From assembly GCA_900543105.1 (NCBI GenBank), contig UQQA01000150.1:1-5382 (forward strand): a DNA stretch of 5,382 nucleotides. Direction: 5' to 3'. The notes beneath the pieces were generated by a model. The model searched no databases, had not been told where the DNA came from, and was given only the letters and a program-made list of their open reading frames with translations. Within the stretch, counting starts at the first letter, position 1; the number at the start of each line of letters is the position of its first letter. Source of the DNA: an uncultured Ruminococcus sp. GTDB lineage: Bacteria; Bacillota; Clostridia; Oscillospirales; Ruminococcaceae. The translations under genes were made by a program, and so were the position numbers. Below are positions 4,759-5,382 of this stretch, piece by piece.

Positions 4759-5382
4759 ATGACAGAGTATAAAGGCAAATGCGTATTTAAAGGAATAACA
4801 GTGGGAAAGATAAAGGTCTACGTCCGATCGGGCGTTCCTGTCGAGTGCCGCCTTGTCGATGATACCGAAGCCGAGATGAAACGCTTTTGCGATGCGCGGG
4901 AAATAGCTTCAAAGCAGCTCGAAGAACTGTACAACATCGCTCTTGCGCAGGTCGGCGGCGAGGACGCGGCGATCTTTATGATACATACGATGATGATGGA
5001 GGATTTCAGCTATCAAAGCTCCATCGAGCATCTTATCACGGACAGCGGCTTCAATGCCGAATATGCGGTTTCCGTAACGGGAAAAAGCTTCTACGATATG
5101 TTCAGAAGCATGGACGATCCTTATATGCAGGCTCGTTCCGAGGATATAAACGACATAACGAACCGACTTCTCGATATCCTCAGCGGAAACAAGGAGGAGG
5201 ACATCAAAGCCGATGAACCGACAGTGATACTTGCCGAAGAGCTTTCGCCGAGCGAAATAATGCGCTTCTCGGGCGGAAATACGGTCGCATTCGCAACGGT
5301 CGGCGGCTCTGCAAGTTCGCATACGGCTATCCTCGCCCGTGCAATGAAAATGCCCGCCGTAGTCGGCACGGATATAAGCATC
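4759..5382 (+). CDS. ptsI: Phosphoenolpyruvate-protein phosphotransferase (PTS Enzyme I-like), N-terminal part, cut by the window edge
   Basis: Enzyme I takes phosphate from PEP onto a histidine and passes it to HPr, starting the sugar phosphotransferase chain in the cytoplasm. The first 208 codons are visible, against about 570 in complete family members. They cover the N-terminal phosphohistidine half: a start resembling the family GIxxxxGIAIGK stretch (KGKCVFKGITVGKIKVY, 5-21), the mostly helical HPr-binding region (about 33-145, with IFMIHTMMMED where relatives have an IFxAHxMxLxD-like segment), then VILAEELSPSEI (156-167) and the active-site segment GSASSHTAILAR with H188 as the phosphorylated residue. 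The segment departs from the usual GGxTSH: the second glycine position is Ser. The PEP-binding barrel lies outside the window. The ATG at 4759 has GGAGG (4747-4751) 7 nt upstream and a strong promoter. The gene is divergent from the esterase. It could instead be a specialised Enzyme I paralogue, so the symbol is given with caution. Confidence 0.85.
   Translation, partial: MTEYKGKCVFKGITVGKIKVYVRSGVPVECRLVDDTEAEMKRFCDAREIASKQLEELYNIALAQVGGEDAAIFMIHTMMMEDFSYQSSIEHLITDSGFNAEYAVSVTGKSFYDMFRSMDDPYMQARSEDINDITNRLLDILSGNKEEDIKADEPTVILAEELSPSEIMRFSGGNTVAFATVGGSASSHTAILARAMKMPAVVGTDISI

Noticed and set aside
4909..5322. 137-codon minus-strand open frame inside the Enzyme I gene
   Set aside because: It overlaps a motif-supported Enzyme I frame with its own promoter and RBS; the antisense product matches nothing recognisable.

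Overview
The window looks like chromosomal DNA from a clostridial Firmicute, most likely a Ruminococcus-like gut or rumen anaerobe. This is inferred from gene content: a BspA-type leucine-rich-repeat protein joined to a fibronectin III domain, an N-terminally extended trimeric dUTPase, a sialate-O-acetylesterase/acetylxylan-esterase-like SGNH hydrolase, strong AAGGAGG/GGAGG ribosome binding sites, and AT-rich gaps with clear sigma-A promoters. No rRNA, tRNA, CRISPR array, insertion sequence or phage gene is visible.

Layout: four genes read leftwards on the minus strand and one reads rightwards. From right to left the minus-strand genes are an intracellular SGNH/SASA esterase (4356-2827), methylenetetrahydrofolate reductase metF (2807-1947), dUTPase dut (1872-1354) and a secreted LRR-FN3 protein (1323-136). 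The esterase and metF are 19 nt apart and probably share a transcript. dut and the LRR gene are 30 nt apart and probably share a second one. A GC-rich hairpin at 106-132 follows the last gene. On the plus strand, an Enzyme I-like PEP-protein phosphotransferase starts at 4759 and runs off the right edge after 208 codons.

Control regions: the 402-bp divergent gap (4357-4758) has a strong extended -10 promoter for the Enzyme I gene, a weaker promoter candidate for the esterase, a 16-bp imperfect palindrome resembling a LacI-family operator, a 23-bp AT-rich dyad and a 15-bp direct repeat. The metF-dut gap (1873-1946) is compact. A near-consensus dut promoter (TTGACG, 17 bp, TATAAT) is interleaved with a perfect 12-bp inverted repeat. 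One arm carries the dut Shine-Dalgarno; the other, a CCTCC-containing arm, lies inside the promoter spacer. Read-through RNA from metF should fold and hide the dut ribosome binding site, and may terminate at the T6 that follows. RNA started at the dut promoter lacks the blocking arm. This is the most interesting feature of the window.

The genes do not form one obvious pathway. The esterase and Enzyme I fit carbohydrate use, metF and dut fit folate/one-carbon and thymidylate housekeeping, and the LRR protein fits surface interaction. Functional links beyond shared transcription are inference.
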